Assembly: GCF_014652275.1 (NCBI RefSeq)
Contig: NZ_BMYM01000001.1
Location: 310,001 to 374,000 of the forward strand
Length of the DNA stretch: 64,000 nt
DNA from: Parahalioglobus pacificus
Lineage (GTDB): Bacteria; Pseudomonadota; Gammaproteobacteria; Pseudomonadales; Halieaceae
Reading direction: 5' to 3'
Translations under genes and position numbers: made by a program
Part shown: in pieces, positions 1-8,502 of the stretch
Layout: each line of letters opens with the position of its first letter
How positions within the stretch are numbered: position 1 is the first letter of the stretch
Notes under the pieces: generated by a model
The model's input: only the letters and a program-made list of their open reading frames with translations
Databases searched by the model: none
Told to the model about the DNA's origin: nothing

Positions 1-119
1 ACCTTTACCTCAGCCCCGGTGAGAACGGTGAATTCGATCTGTATTCTCTGGGCGCGGATGGTTTGTCAGGCGGTGACGGCCAGAATCAGGATTTGGGTAA
101 CTGGAAACCCCAGGAGTGA
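1..119 (+). CDS. gspG: Type II secretion major pseudopilin GspG, 3' end only
   Basis: Only the last 38 or so codons lie in the window, read from base 3 and ending in TGA at 117-119. They encode the C-terminal DLYSLGADG segment and a Gly/Asp-rich stretch ending GNWKPQE. In GspG this region forms the calcium-binding loop of the globular domain. GspG is the main subunit of the periplasmic pseudopilus that drives proteins through the outer-membrane secretin. gspH starts 7 bases downstream, in the usual gspGHIJKLMN order. The 5' end and the earlier operon genes lie outside the window. Confidence 0.9.
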   Translation, partial: LYLSPGENGEFDLYSLGADGLSGGDGQNQDLGNWKPQE

Positions 120-125
120 TCTGAA

Positions 126-689
126 GTGACCGCACGCCAGAGCGGCTTCAGCCTACTGGAGTTGTTGGTTGTGCTCTTCGTTGTTGTCGTGATCACTTCG
201 ATGGTGACTCTGGCGGTGAACACGGGCAACGAAGACCGCAAGCTGTCTGCTGAGGTGGCCAATCTTGCAGATGTCGCCAACTTTGCCCTGGATGAAGCAC
301 AGCTCAGCGGCAGGGATTACGGGTTGCTACTGCGTCGGGATTTTCAAGATGGCCAAACTGCGGTCAGTTACAGCTGGCGCGAGCGCAGGCCCGAGGGTTG
401 GCTCAGCCCGGATATCGCCGCCGACGTGTTTGAGGCGCGCCAGTTCGACGCTGGCATCGACGTGATTCTGGAACTTGAAGACTTGTCGGCACCGCCTCTG
501 GCGGGCGACGACGAACAGCGAGATGAGACGCCACAGGTGATCTTCTACAGCAGCGGTGAGACGACACCCGGCAGCTTAGTCTGGACCGATGCCCGCAGCG
601 GTCGCGTGCTGTGGCGAGCGGACTGGGATCTGTTGGGCCGCTTTGACCTGTTGCCCGGCGGAGTACCACTGGATGAAGACGGTGATTAA
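126..689 (+). CDS. gspH: Type II secretion minor pseudopilin GspH
   Basis: This 187-residue protein has a prepilin leader ending in Gly before FSLLEL, the cleavage and N-methylation site for prepilin peptidase, followed by a hydrophobic helix (about residues 8-30). It is a minor subunit of the periplasmic secretion pseudopilus. The start is a GTG 6 bases after the gspG stop. The 3' end overlaps gspI by 17 bases, which suggests translational coupling. The call rests on the leader type and its place between gspG and gspI, because GspH globular domains are poorly conserved. Confidence 0.9.
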   Translation: MTARQSGFSLLELLVVLFVVVVITSMVTLAVNTGNEDRKLSAEVANLADVANFALDEAQLSGRDYGLLLRRDFQDGQTAVSYSWRERRPEGWLSPDIAADVFEARQFDAGIDVILELEDLSAPPLAGDDEQRDETPQVIFYSSGETTPGSLVWTDARSGRVLWRADWDLLGRFDLLPGGVPLDEDGD

Positions 690-1206
690 CGCCAGGCAGA
701 CAGGTTTCACGCTAGTGGAAGTCATGGTGGCGCTGACGGTTGTCGCCATTGCGCTGCCAGCCCTGTTATTCACCCTGTATCAGCAAATAGACGGTATCGA
801 ATACCTGCGCGAGCGCTCGGAAGCGCAGCGTGTTGCGAGTAATAAGATGACCGAACTGCGCCTGGTCAGTCGAGCCAGACAGAGCCTGCTAGCAGGCAGC
901 GAGTCGGGGATGAGCACCCAGGGCGGACGAGACTGGTACTGGCGCGTGGCGACAGAGGCTACAGAAGTACCGGAGTTTTTCCGCGTTGTAGTCACCGTCG
1001 CCGCCGAGGAAGAGGCATTGCCCGATGCGCCTCTGCATACGCTGATCGGCTTTATGTCGGCGGCGCTGGCGATTGACCCTAATCCGCCCGGAGAGCAGCC
1101 CCAGGACGGCGAGGGCGACACTGAATCGACCCAGCCGCAACCGCCGCTGGATTCTGAAGATTTCTCGCTACCGGGTCAGGGTACGCAGCAGGGTGGGTCG
1201 CAATGA
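673..1206 (+). CDS. gspI: Type II secretion minor pseudopilin GspI
   Basis: The protein has 177 residues from the ATG at 673. An in-frame start further upstream would lie deep inside gspH and would bury the prepilin leader. The leader reads TGFTLVEVMVAL, with Gly before the cleavage site and the conserved Glu at +5. GspI forms the tip complex of the pseudopilus with GspJ and GspK. The last 45 or so residues are rich in Pro, Gln, Asp and Ser and extend beyond the usual family length of about 125. The stop overlaps the gspJ start (ATGA). Confidence 0.9.
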   Translation: MKTVINARQTGFTLVEVMVALTVVAIALPALLFTLYQQIDGIEYLRERSEAQRVASNKMTELRLVSRARQSLLAGSESGMSTQGGRDWYWRVATEATEVPEFFRVVVTVAAEEEALPDAPLHTLIGFMSAALAIDPNPPGEQPQDGEGDTESTQPQPPLDSEDFSLPGQGTQQGGSQ

Positions 1207-1853
1207 GGCTAGGCAGGCAGGCCGGATTCACCCTGGTGGAAGTACTTATCGCACTTGCTATCACAGCGTTCGTTGCCGCTGTGGCTTACACCAGCCTCTC
1301 TACCGTGATCACGGGCGTAGAGTCAGCTCAGGCAACGGCCGCGCGCGTCACGGAAGTCAATCGCGCCTTCGCGATGCTCTCCAGGGATTTGGGACAGTTT
1401 GTTGACCGGCCTGTCAGGGATGAGTTTGGCGATGTTGAACCTGCGCTGATTGGCGGACAGGCGGCGCGCTTTTTGTTGAGTTTCACCCGCGCTGGCTGGC
1501 ACAACCCGACCGGGTTTACGCGCAGTAATTTGCAGCGGGTGAACTACCGGCTGGAGGATAACGGCCTGTGGCGCGACAGTTATCCCGTGCTGGATAGGGC
1601 AGGGGATACGCAACCTCGTCCGGTCGAGTTGCTCACCGGCGTTGACTACGTGGAGCTCGCCTTCCTGGGCACGGTGGAAGAGTTGCGCCTCGGTCGCGGC
1701 AGCAATGTGGATACCCGACAGTGGCCCTCATCCTGGGTGCAGGTCGCGCAGGGTGCCGACAGTCGATTGGCACCGCCGGTGGCGCTGGAGGTAACGGTGG
1801 GTTTTCCCAATGGCGATGAGATGAGCCAGCTTTATGTCTTACCGCCACTCTAA
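1203..1853 (+). CDS. gspJ: Type II secretion minor pseudopilin GspJ
   Basis: This 216-residue protein has the prepilin leader AGFTLVEVLIALAI and one N-terminal hydrophobic helix, then a globular domain of normal GspJ length. GspJ binds GspI and GspK at the pseudopilus tip. Its start overlaps the gspI stop by 4 bases and its end overlaps gspK by 20 bases, so the genes are tightly coupled. The motif RVNYRLEDNGLWR in the middle is typical of the GspJ family. Confidence 0.93.
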   Translation: MRLGRQAGFTLVEVLIALAITAFVAAVAYTSLSTVITGVESAQATAARVTEVNRAFAMLSRDLGQFVDRPVRDEFGDVEPALIGGQAARFLLSFTRAGWHNPTGFTRSNLQRVNYRLEDNGLWRDSYPVLDRAGDTQPRPVELLTGVDYVELAFLGTVEELRLGRGSNVDTRQWPSSWVQVAQGADSRLAPPVALEVTVGFPNGDEMSQLYVLPPL

Positions 1854-2886
1854 TCGCCCCTCGCCCAGTCGCAGCCTTACTGGCCGCTTGCGTCAGCAAG
1901 GCGCCGCTTTGGTTATTGCCCTGTTGATCTTTGCCGTGTGCGCCGGACTGATGGTGGCCATGCAGCGACAGTTCACGATTTTTTATCAGCGTGGCAGCAA
2001 CCTGTTCCTCGGAGAGCAGTCTCAATCCTACCTGCGCGGCGCAGAGGACTTAGCCTCGCTCGCACTGGTGCTGGACTATGATCAGGACAAACAGCGCGAG
2101 CAGCCGCGGGATGATCTCACCGAAATCTGGGCGCAGGAGGCGACGCCGTACCCACTGGAGGAGGGCGGTTGGTTGATGGGCTCTCTGGAGGATTTACAGG
2201 GGCGCTTTAATCTCAACAGCCTGAGCGCACCGGCGCGCGACAATGCATCAACAAACCGGCCCCGTTTTACGCCGTCACAGATGCAGTTCGTTCGCCTGCT
2301 TCAGGCGCTGGAAGAAAATGCCCTGGGTGAACAGGAAGCCATTGCGCTCACCGAAGCCATCGCTGACTGGCTGGATGTGGATACGCAGGCGCGCTTTAAC
2401 GGTGCCGAGGATGACTTCTATTTTGGTAGAACCCCGGCCTACCGCAGCGCAAACCGGCCTTTCGCCAGTGTGAGTGAATTGCGTGCTCTGGCGACCATGA
2501 CAGAGCCGCTTTATCAAGCGCTGGCACCTTTGGTAACGGTGTGGCCGCAGCAACCGCGAACGCTCAATATACACACGGCGCCCCCGACACTGCTGCGTAC
2601 CATCAATGCCAACGATGACCTTACTCCCCTTACCGTGACAGAAGGGCAAGCCCTGGTGTTAAAACGGCAGGAGCAGGGGTTTGTCGATGTTGAGGATCTA
2701 CTCAGCGATCCTGTGTTTGCCGACAGGGCGCTGGATGATGTGGGTAACCTCCTCGGTACCAGCTCCGGTTACTTTCTGCTCAGTGCGCAGGTGGAGATTG
2801 CTGGCCGGCAAGCGCGCTTGTACAGTGTGCTGCAGCGTCGCAGTCGCCAGGTCACCAGTCTTGTCAGGGCCAGTGGCAGTTTATAG
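1834..2886 (+). CDS. gspK: Type II secretion minor pseudopilin GspK
   Basis: This 350-residue protein has the leader QQGAALVIALLIF, in which the usual Glu at +5 is absent. That absence is characteristic of GspK, which caps the pseudopilus. The large globular domain contains LQGRFNLNSL and a helical region around residues 155-190 with LTEAIADWLDVD, both family signatures. Its length matches the family (about 320-350). It starts inside the end of gspJ and is followed 18 bases later by gspL. Confidence 0.93.
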   Translation: MSYRHSNRPSPSRSLTGRLRQQGAALVIALLIFAVCAGLMVAMQRQFTIFYQRGSNLFLGEQSQSYLRGAEDLASLALVLDYDQDKQREQPRDDLTEIWAQEATPYPLEEGGWLMGSLEDLQGRFNLNSLSAPARDNASTNRPRFTPSQMQFVRLLQALEENALGEQEAIALTEAIADWLDVDTQARFNGAEDDFYFGRTPAYRSANRPFASVSELRALATMTEPLYQALAPLVTVWPQQPRTLNIHTAPPTLLRTINANDDLTPLTVTEGQALVLKRQEQGFVDVEDLLSDPVFADRALDDVGNLLGTSSGYFLLSAQVEIAGRQARLYSVLQRRSRQVTSLVRASGSL

Positions 2887-2904
2887 GATCGATGACGTTC
2901 ATGA

Positions 2905-4122
2905 GTGAAATACAGCGTGGGTGACAGTAATTGGAACGTGGTTCGGGAACTGAACGGGCGTCTGGCCTGGTTTCGGCCGGACAGTGATGCCCAACCACAG
3001 TGGCTGGATGAGCCAGAACCCCGAGAACGGCTGCAGGGGCTGATCGGCGAAGACAGGATACAGCTTTGCTTCGCCGCGCCCGCGGAGCGTCTGCGTTTGC
3101 AGGTGCTTGAGATAGCCGCCGAGGAGAAAAAGCATTTAGAGCAGTCATTGCCCTTCATGCTGGAAGAACAGCTGGCGCAGGATATCGAGGGCCTGCACTT
3201 TGCCCTGCAGGATCTGGGCGAACTGCGTTATGGCGTTGCGATCTGCGACCGAGATGACATGGCCGCATGGGCTAGCCTACTCGAAGACTACCCCGTGAAT
3301 ACCTGGTTACCCGAACCGCTGACGCTGCCCTGGGAGGAAGGGCAGTGGACGCTGGTACTGGAAGGCGACCGCGCGCTATTGCGCACAGGCGCCTGTGAGG
3401 GCGCGGGAATGGAGCGGGAATTGGCCCCGGCTATGTTGCAAGCCGCCATTGCCGATAACGAGCTGCCAACATCACTGGTGGTCTACAGCGAACACCCCGA
3501 TGCTGATGCCGCCGTCATTCCCGAGGCGCTAGTTGATCGTGCGCAGTGGCGCAAAGGTAACTACAGCGCGGCCCTGATGCTGAGCAATCTCAACGCCCCG
3601 GTTTTGAATTTACGCCAGGGAGACTTTGCGCCCAGACTACCTCTAGCCCGCTGGTGGCGTGATTGGCGGCTGGTGGCGGGCGTATTCGCGGCTGCCATCG
3701 CAGTGCAGCTATTGGCGACCTGGGCAGAATATGCGCAGTTGGGTCGGGAGAATCTGGCCCTGCGCGGGGCCATTGAGGCAAGCTACCGGCAAGCCAACCC
3801 TCGCGGCGCGATCGTCGACCCGGAGCGGCAGTTACGTACCCAGCTCGGTGGGCTGAAGGGCGGCGGCGAAGCGAGTCACTTTGTGGCCTTGGCGTCACGC
3901 GTTGGCGCAGTCATTTCCAAGCATCCGGGTACCACGCTGGCAAGTATTAATTACAGCCAACGCAACAGCGAGATGCGCTTGAGCATTGTGGCGGTCGATT
4001 ACGGCATGGTGGAAAAAATACGCGGCGCGATTGCCGCGGACGGGCTAGAGGCGGTCTTGGAAAACTCCAATGCCCAGGGCAATGAAGTCAGAGCGCGGCT
4101 GCGCATTACGGAGCGCACATGA
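2905..4122 (+). CDS. gspL: Type II secretion inner-membrane platform protein GspL
   Basis: This 405-residue protein has a cytoplasmic actin-like N-terminal domain (about 1-240), a single membrane helix near residues 250-270, and a periplasmic ferredoxin-like domain. This is the layout of GspL, which links the ATPase GspE to GspM. The start used is the GTG at 2905. The 3' end overlaps gspM by 4 bases. The sequence is divergent, as is usual for GspL, so the call also leans on operon position. Confidence 0.9.
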   Translation: MKYSVGDSNWNVVRELNGRLAWFRPDSDAQPQWLDEPEPRERLQGLIGEDRIQLCFAAPAERLRLQVLEIAAEEKKHLEQSLPFMLEEQLAQDIEGLHFALQDLGELRYGVAICDRDDMAAWASLLEDYPVNTWLPEPLTLPWEEGQWTLVLEGDRALLRTGACEGAGMERELAPAMLQAAIADNELPTSLVVYSEHPDADAAVIPEALVDRAQWRKGNYSAALMLSNLNAPVLNLRQGDFAPRLPLARWWRDWRLVAGVFAAAIAVQLLATWAEYAQLGRENLALRGAIEASYRQANPRGAIVDPERQLRTQLGGLKGGGEASHFVALASRVGAVISKHPGTTLASINYSQRNSEMRLSIVAVDYGMVEKIRGAIAADGLEAVLENSNAQGNEVRARLRITERT

Positions 4123-4592
4123 AGCAGTGGTTTTATCGACTAAACCCGCGTGAGCAGCTCAGTGTGTTGGTAATGCTGGTGGCGGTTTTGCTGTATCTGG
4201 TCTACATCGCCCTATGGTCACCCTTGGCAGAACGCCGCGATACGATGGCCTCGAGAAATACGGCCACCCAGGAGTCGCTGCAGCGCGTCGACGCGATGGT
4301 CTCAGAAATTCTGCGACTGCGCGACAGTGACAATCGCAGCAGCAACAGCGGGAACCTCACCGGCCTTATCAACCAAACAACAGCAAGCAACCAGCTCTCT
4401 GTCAGGCGTCTTCAGCCCAACAGCCGCGGTGAGGTTCAAGTCCGATTGGAAGCGGTTTCTTTTGTATCGCTGATGACATGGCTGGATCAACTGGAGTCGG
4501 GTGAGGGGTTGTCGGTGCTTGAGATCGCGATCACACAGGCCGGTGCCAGTGGTCAAGTGAATGCGACTGTCCGCCTTGCGTCCCCGGGCTAG
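4119..4592 (+). CDS. gspM: Type II secretion platform protein GspM
   Basis: This 157-residue protein has a short cytoplasmic N-terminus with LNPREQLSVLVM, one membrane helix (about 15-32), then a coiled-coil stretch and a small periplasmic domain. This is the GspM plan; GspM stabilises GspL in the inner membrane. The ATG overlaps the gspL stop. Length and membrane topology match the family (about 155-165). Confidence 0.9.
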   Translation: MKQWFYRLNPREQLSVLVMLVAVLLYLVYIALWSPLAERRDTMASRNTATQESLQRVDAMVSEILRLRDSDNRSSNSGNLTGLINQTTASNQLSVRRLQPNSRGEVQVRLEAVSFVSLMTWLDQLESGEGLSVLEIAITQAGASGQVNATVRLASPG

Positions 4593-4601
4593 TTTCGAGC
4601 C

Positions 4602-5345
4602 ATGAATAGAACGGTTCTGGTAGCCGCAGTTGCCGCATTGTTGCTGGCGGTCATGCTGGTCAATGCACCAGCAAGGCTGGTGGGTTTTCTGTTGCCGGAG
4701 AACCAGGTTAGAGCGGCCGGGTTCGAAGGCTCCTTATGGCGCGGCAGTGCCGCCCGCGTCGCAGTGGCCGTGCCCGGGGGTTGGCTCAACCTAGGGCGCG
4801 TCCGCTGGGAAGTGAGCCGTCGCGCGCTGTTGCTATTGCGTTTGCGCCTGGCGATCGACGCCGAATGGGGTGCACAGCGGGCCACCGGGTTCGTGATTCT
4901 GGCAAGCGGTAATCGTCTGGGCTTGCGCGACTTTTCACTGCGCGCCGATGCCGCCCTGGCACGGCAGTTTGTACCGATAGCACTAGACGGAGTGTTACAG
5001 GGTACGTTTGCGCATGTCGATATCGAGGACGCAATGCCGCAGGAAGTGCAGGGTAGTCTGTACTGGCGCCGAGCCGCCTGGTTGGCACCCCGTGGACGAA
5101 AGCCATTGGGTGACTATGCACTTGCACTGCAGCAGGGGCGCGGAGATCCCCTGCAAGGCAGTGTCAGCACCCGGTCTGGCCCGGTGCTTGCTGATGGTGA
5201 GCTGTCATTGACCGGCCGCAGCTATGCCATAGATCTTGCCATCGGCAGTCAAGGCGCCATGGACCCCGGATTACAGCAGGCGCTGTCACTGATGGCAGAG
5301 CCAGTAAGCACTGGATACCGTTTACGCCTATCCGGTGATCTCTAG
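4602..5345 (+). CDS. gspN: Type II secretion protein GspN
   Basis: This 247-residue protein has an N-terminal signal or anchor helix (about residues 4-22) followed by a beta-rich periplasmic domain, including [18 protein letters not shown], which matches the GspN family. GspN is the last gene of many type II operons and is not always essential. It starts 9 bases after gspM, and the operon appears to end with it. Confidence 0.87.
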   Translation: MNRTVLVAAVAALLLAVMLVNAPARLVGFLLPENQVRAAGFEGSLWRGSAARVAVAVPGGWLNLGRVRWEVSRRALLLLRLRLAIDAEWGAQRATGFVILASGNRLGLRDFSLRADAALARQFVPIALDGVLQGTFAHVDIEDAMPQEVQGSLYWRRAAWLAPRGRKPLGDYALALQQGRGDPLQGSVSTRSGPVLADGELSLTGRSYAIDLAIGSQGAMDPGLQQALSLMAEPVSTGYRLRLSGDL

Positions 5346-5356
5346 ATTTTGTGGGG

Positions 5357-5369
5357 TATACTGCCCGCC
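5357..5369 (+). promoter_or_regulatory. Candidate -10 box and GC-rich discriminator ahead of rubredoxin
   Basis: TATACT at 5357-5362 is followed directly by GCCCGCC. No good -35 hexamer is seen at the expected distance. It lies in the short gap between gspN and the rubredoxin gene, and so could give rubredoxin its own transcript. Confidence 0.4.
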
Positions 5370-5400
5370 TACCCAGCCTTACCAGGAGATGAATGTCGTT

Positions 5401-5580
5401 ATGTCTGATGCACCCTTCCGCCGTTACGAATGCGTGATCTGCGGTTTTATCTATGACGAGGCAGAGGGTCTGCCCGAAGACGACATCGCACCTGGAACAC
5501 GCTGGGAAGACATTCCCGAGACCTGGGAGTGCCCAGACTGCGGTATCTCAAAATCTGACTTCGATCTGATCGAAGAGTAA
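5401..5580 (+). CDS. rubA: Rubredoxin
   Basis: This 59-residue protein has the two CxxC knuckles [15 protein letters not shown] and WECPDCG that bind one iron. The intervening [13 protein letters not shown] is typical of rubredoxins, which pass single electrons, for example to alkane hydroxylases or in oxidative-stress pathways. Two in-frame ATGs occur, at 5389 and 5401. The second gives the usual length and leaves AGGAG (5384-5388) 12 bases upstream; the first would abut that site. No reductase or hydroxylase gene is adjacent. Confidence 0.95.
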   Translation: MSDAPFRRYECVICGFIYDEAEGLPEDDIAPGTRWEDIPETWECPDCGISKSDFDLIEE

Positions 5581-5731
5581 ATCTCCTTTCGGCAGCGACT
5601 TCACTCTGTCGGCAGCCACTGCTGGCATTGGAAATGCTGCCAGATACCCCCACCTTCCCCGCTGCTTGTACTGAAGCTACCCCCGCTTTTGTGTAGACTG
5701 CGCGCATAATCAAAATATTTGGAGACGTAAC

Positions 5732-7084
5732 ATGGCAGCTGGCGGAGCACACGCCCACTGGTCATCCCGTTTTGCTTTCTTGATGGCCTCAGTCGGCTTT
5801 GCCGTAGGCCTTGGCAACATTTGGCGCTTTCCCTATGTGGCCGGGGAAAACGGCGGCGCCGCCTTTGTCATTGTGTATCTGGCCTGTGCCTTTTTTATCG
5901 GTGTTCCCATCCTGATGGCAGAGCTTATGATTGGCCGCCGGGGCCAAGCGAGCCCACCTATCGCCATGGCCGATGTGGCGACCGAGAGCGGGAAATCCCG
6001 TCAGTGGCAATGGATCGGGGGCATGGGGCTGCTGGCAGCCTACACCATAGAGATCGTATACGCTGTGGTCGTCGGTTGGGTGCTCTGGTATCTCTACAAG
6101 GCCATCACTACGGGTTTTGTGGGTGTGGATGCGGAGATGGCCGGCCTGGAGTTTTCTGCCGTGCTGTCAGACAACTGGGGCATGTTGTTCTGGACGATCA
6201 CGGGGCTGGCGCTCACAGGATTGATCATTTACTCCGGCGTCAAAGACGGCATCGAGCGGGCGGTGAGCTTTATGATGCCGCTGATGTTTTTGCTGCTGCT
6301 GGGGCTGGCCGCCTATAACTATTTTGCTGGCGGCTTCGCCGAGGCGGTGGAGTGGCTGTTTACACCGGACTTCAGCAAAATCGGGCCAACGACTGTCCTC
6401 GCCGCGATTGGTCAGGCGTTCTTCTCTATTGGCGTCGCAATGGGAGGGATGATGACCTACGGTTCCTACCTGCCCAAGGACATCAAGCTCACCCAGTCGG
6501 TGTTGATCATCGTGGTCGCCGATACCGCTGTGGCCATTCTGGCTGGGTTGGTTATCTTCCCCGCCGTGTTCAATAACGGACTGGACCCTGCTGCCGGTGC
6601 TGGCCTGATTTTCCAGACGCTGCCGGTCGCATTCGCACAGATGCCGGGCGGCTATGTCTTCGGTGTCTTGTTCTTCATCATGCTGTCCGTGGCTGGCATT
6701 ACCTCCATGGTGGGGCTTATCGAGTGCGTTAATGCCTGGATAGAAGAGCGCTATGGGATTCTGCGTCACAAGAGTGCCGTGTTGGTGGTGTCTTCCATCG
6801 CTGTATTCAGTGTGCTCAGTATTCTGTCCTATAACGTGATCGCCGATTACACCGTTGCCGGTCGCAACCTCAACGATACGCTGGACTACTTCTCTAACCA
6901 GATTCTGTTGCCCGTGGGCGGACTGCTCATTGCGGTGTTTGCTGGCTGGGTGATGACACGCAAAAACAGTCGCGATGAATTCAATGCCCTGGGAGACCGT
7001 GCCTATAGCATTTGGTATTTCCTGATCCGCTTTGTCGTTCCGCCGGCGCTGCTGGTAATTTTCGTGATGGGTGTGAGTGAATAA
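5732..7084 (+). CDS. Sodium-dependent transporter, NSS/SNF family
   Basis: This 450-residue protein has 11-12 predicted membrane helices. The N-terminus carries the neurotransmitter:sodium symporter signature GFAVGLGNIWRFPYVAGENGG, whose unwound first helix binds sodium and substrate. Bacterial members (LeuT, MhsT, TnaT) import amino acids with sodium, and the substrate here cannot be read from sequence. GGAG sits 7 bases before the ATG. An AGCS-family symporter follows after 29 bases, so the two may be co-transcribed. Confidence 0.92.
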   Translation: MAAGGAHAHWSSRFAFLMASVGFAVGLGNIWRFPYVAGENGGAAFVIVYLACAFFIGVPILMAELMIGRRGQASPPIAMADVATESGKSRQWQWIGGMGLLAAYTIEIVYAVVVGWVLWYLYKAITTGFVGVDAEMAGLEFSAVLSDNWGMLFWTITGLALTGLIIYSGVKDGIERAVSFMMPLMFLLLLGLAAYNYFAGGFAEAVEWLFTPDFSKIGPTTVLAAIGQAFFSIGVAMGGMMTYGSYLPKDIKLTQSVLIIVVADTAVAILAGLVIFPAVFNNGLDPAAGAGLIFQTLPVAFAQMPGGYVFGVLFFIMLSVAGITSMVGLIECVNAWIEERYGILRHKSAVLVVSSIAVFSVLSILSYNVIADYTVAGRNLNDTLDYFSNQILLPVGGLLIAVFAGWVMTRKNSRDEFNALGDRAYSIWYFLIRFVVPPALLVIFVMGVSE

Positions 7085-7113
7085 CTGACAGCGCGCTGCG
7101 CACTGGGGGATTT

Positions 7114-8502
7114 ATGCTGGGCACCATTAACGATTTCTTGTGGGGACAGGTGCTGGTGATTGTACTGGTGGCCGTCGGTGTCTTGTTCACGGTGGCGTCC
7201 CGCTTTGTGCAATTCCGCTACTTTGGGCGCATGTTCAAGGTCCTGGGTGGTGCAATGCACCACGAGAAGGGGCATGTCAGCTCCTTCCAGGCGCTGGTGG
7301 TGAGTGTTGCCGGCCGCGTGGGCAGTGGCAATATTGCCGGTGTGGCGGTAGCGATTACCCTTGGTGGGCCTGGCGCCGTGTTCTGGATGTGGTTAATTGG
7401 CCTGATGGGTATGGCCACGAGCTTCTTCGAGTGCTCACTGGCGCAACTCTATAAGCGCTACGAGCCTGATGGCACCTACCGCGGTGGCCCCGCTTATTAC
7501 CTGACGCACGGTATTAACCAGCGCTGGCTGGCGATTATCTTCTCCGTGCTCCTGTTGATTACTTTTGGCTTTGGTTTCAACGCGGTGCAGTCCTATGTGG
7601 TGGCGACATCACTGAATGCCTCCTTTGGTGTTCCGGCATGGATCACCGGTTCGTTGATGGCTGTGCTTCTCGGTGCGACTATCTTTGGTGGCATCAAGCG
7701 GATCGCGGTGGTGGCTGAGGTCATTGTGCCGGTTATGGCTATTGGGTATTTCCTCGCGGCCATACTGGTGATTGGTCTGAACCTGTCCGAGGTGCCAGCA
7801 ACGCTGGCCTATATTGTTCGAAGTGCGTTCGGTCTGGAGTCCGCCGTCGGTGGCGGTATCGGTGTTGCCATCATGCAAGGGGTGAAGCGCGGGCTGTTCA
7901 GCAACGAGGCGGGCTTGGGCAGTGCGCCCAACGTGGCTGCAGTGGCACAGGTCCCGCATCCAGCCAATCAGGGTATTGTTCAGGCATTCAGTGTGTTTAT
8001 CGATACATTGGTGATGTGCACCTGCACTGCGCTGATCATCCTGCTGTCAGATGTGTACGAGCCCGGCGCAGCGGGCGTCTCCGGCGTGGCCCTGACGCAA
8101 GGCGCACTGGCCAGTCACGTGGGTGACTGGGGAGGAAGTTTTGTGAGCGTGGCGCTGGTGCTGTTTGCCTTCTCCTCCATCATGTACAACTACTATCTGG
8201 GCGAGAATGCCCTGAACTACTTCAGCGAAGACAATCGCAGCCTGTTCAATGCCTTCCGTGTTGCAGTGCTCGGGCTCGTTGTGTGGGGGTCTATGCAGGA
8301 CCTTGGCACCGTGTTCGGTTTTGCCGATCTGACCATGGGGCTGCTGGGCCTGGTTAACCTGATTGGTCTGGTCTGGATGTTCAAAATTGGAATGCGGCTT
8401 CTGCGAGACTACGAGGCAAAGAGTGCGGATGGTCAGCAGCCTCGACTGAACCCGGAAGACTGGTCAGATCTGGATATTGATCCCCGCGCCTGGCGCGATT
8501 AG
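7114..8502 (+). CDS. Sodium:alanine symporter family protein (AGCS)
   Basis: This 462-residue inner-membrane protein has about 11 helices. AGCS signatures include GRVGSGNIAGVAVAITLGGPGAVFW-type sequence near residues 65-90 and GVKRGLFSNEAGLGSAPN near 250-270. Members co-transport alanine, glycine or glutamine with sodium. The last codons overlap by 4 bases the convergent cardiolipin synthase gene. Together with the preceding NSS gene it forms a probable pair of sodium-coupled amino-acid importers. Confidence 0.93.
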   Translation: MLGTINDFLWGQVLVIVLVAVGVLFTVASRFVQFRYFGRMFKVLGGAMHHEKGHVSSFQALVVSVAGRVGSGNIAGVAVAITLGGPGAVFWMWLIGLMGMATSFFECSLAQLYKRYEPDGTYRGGPAYYLTHGINQRWLAIIFSVLLLITFGFGFNAVQSYVVATSLNASFGVPAWITGSLMAVLLGATIFGGIKRIAVVAEVIVPVMAIGYFLAAILVIGLNLSEVPATLAYIVRSAFGLESAVGGGIGVAIMQGVKRGLFSNEAGLGSAPNVAAVAQVPHPANQGIVQAFSVFIDTLVMCTCTALIILLSDVYEPGAAGVSGVALTQGALASHVGDWGGSFVSVALVLFAFSSIMYNYYLGENALNYFSEDNRSLFNAFRVAVLGLVVWGSMQDLGTVFGFADLTMGLLGLVNLIGLVWMFKIGMRLLRDYEAKSADGQQPRLNPEDWSDLDIDPRAWRD

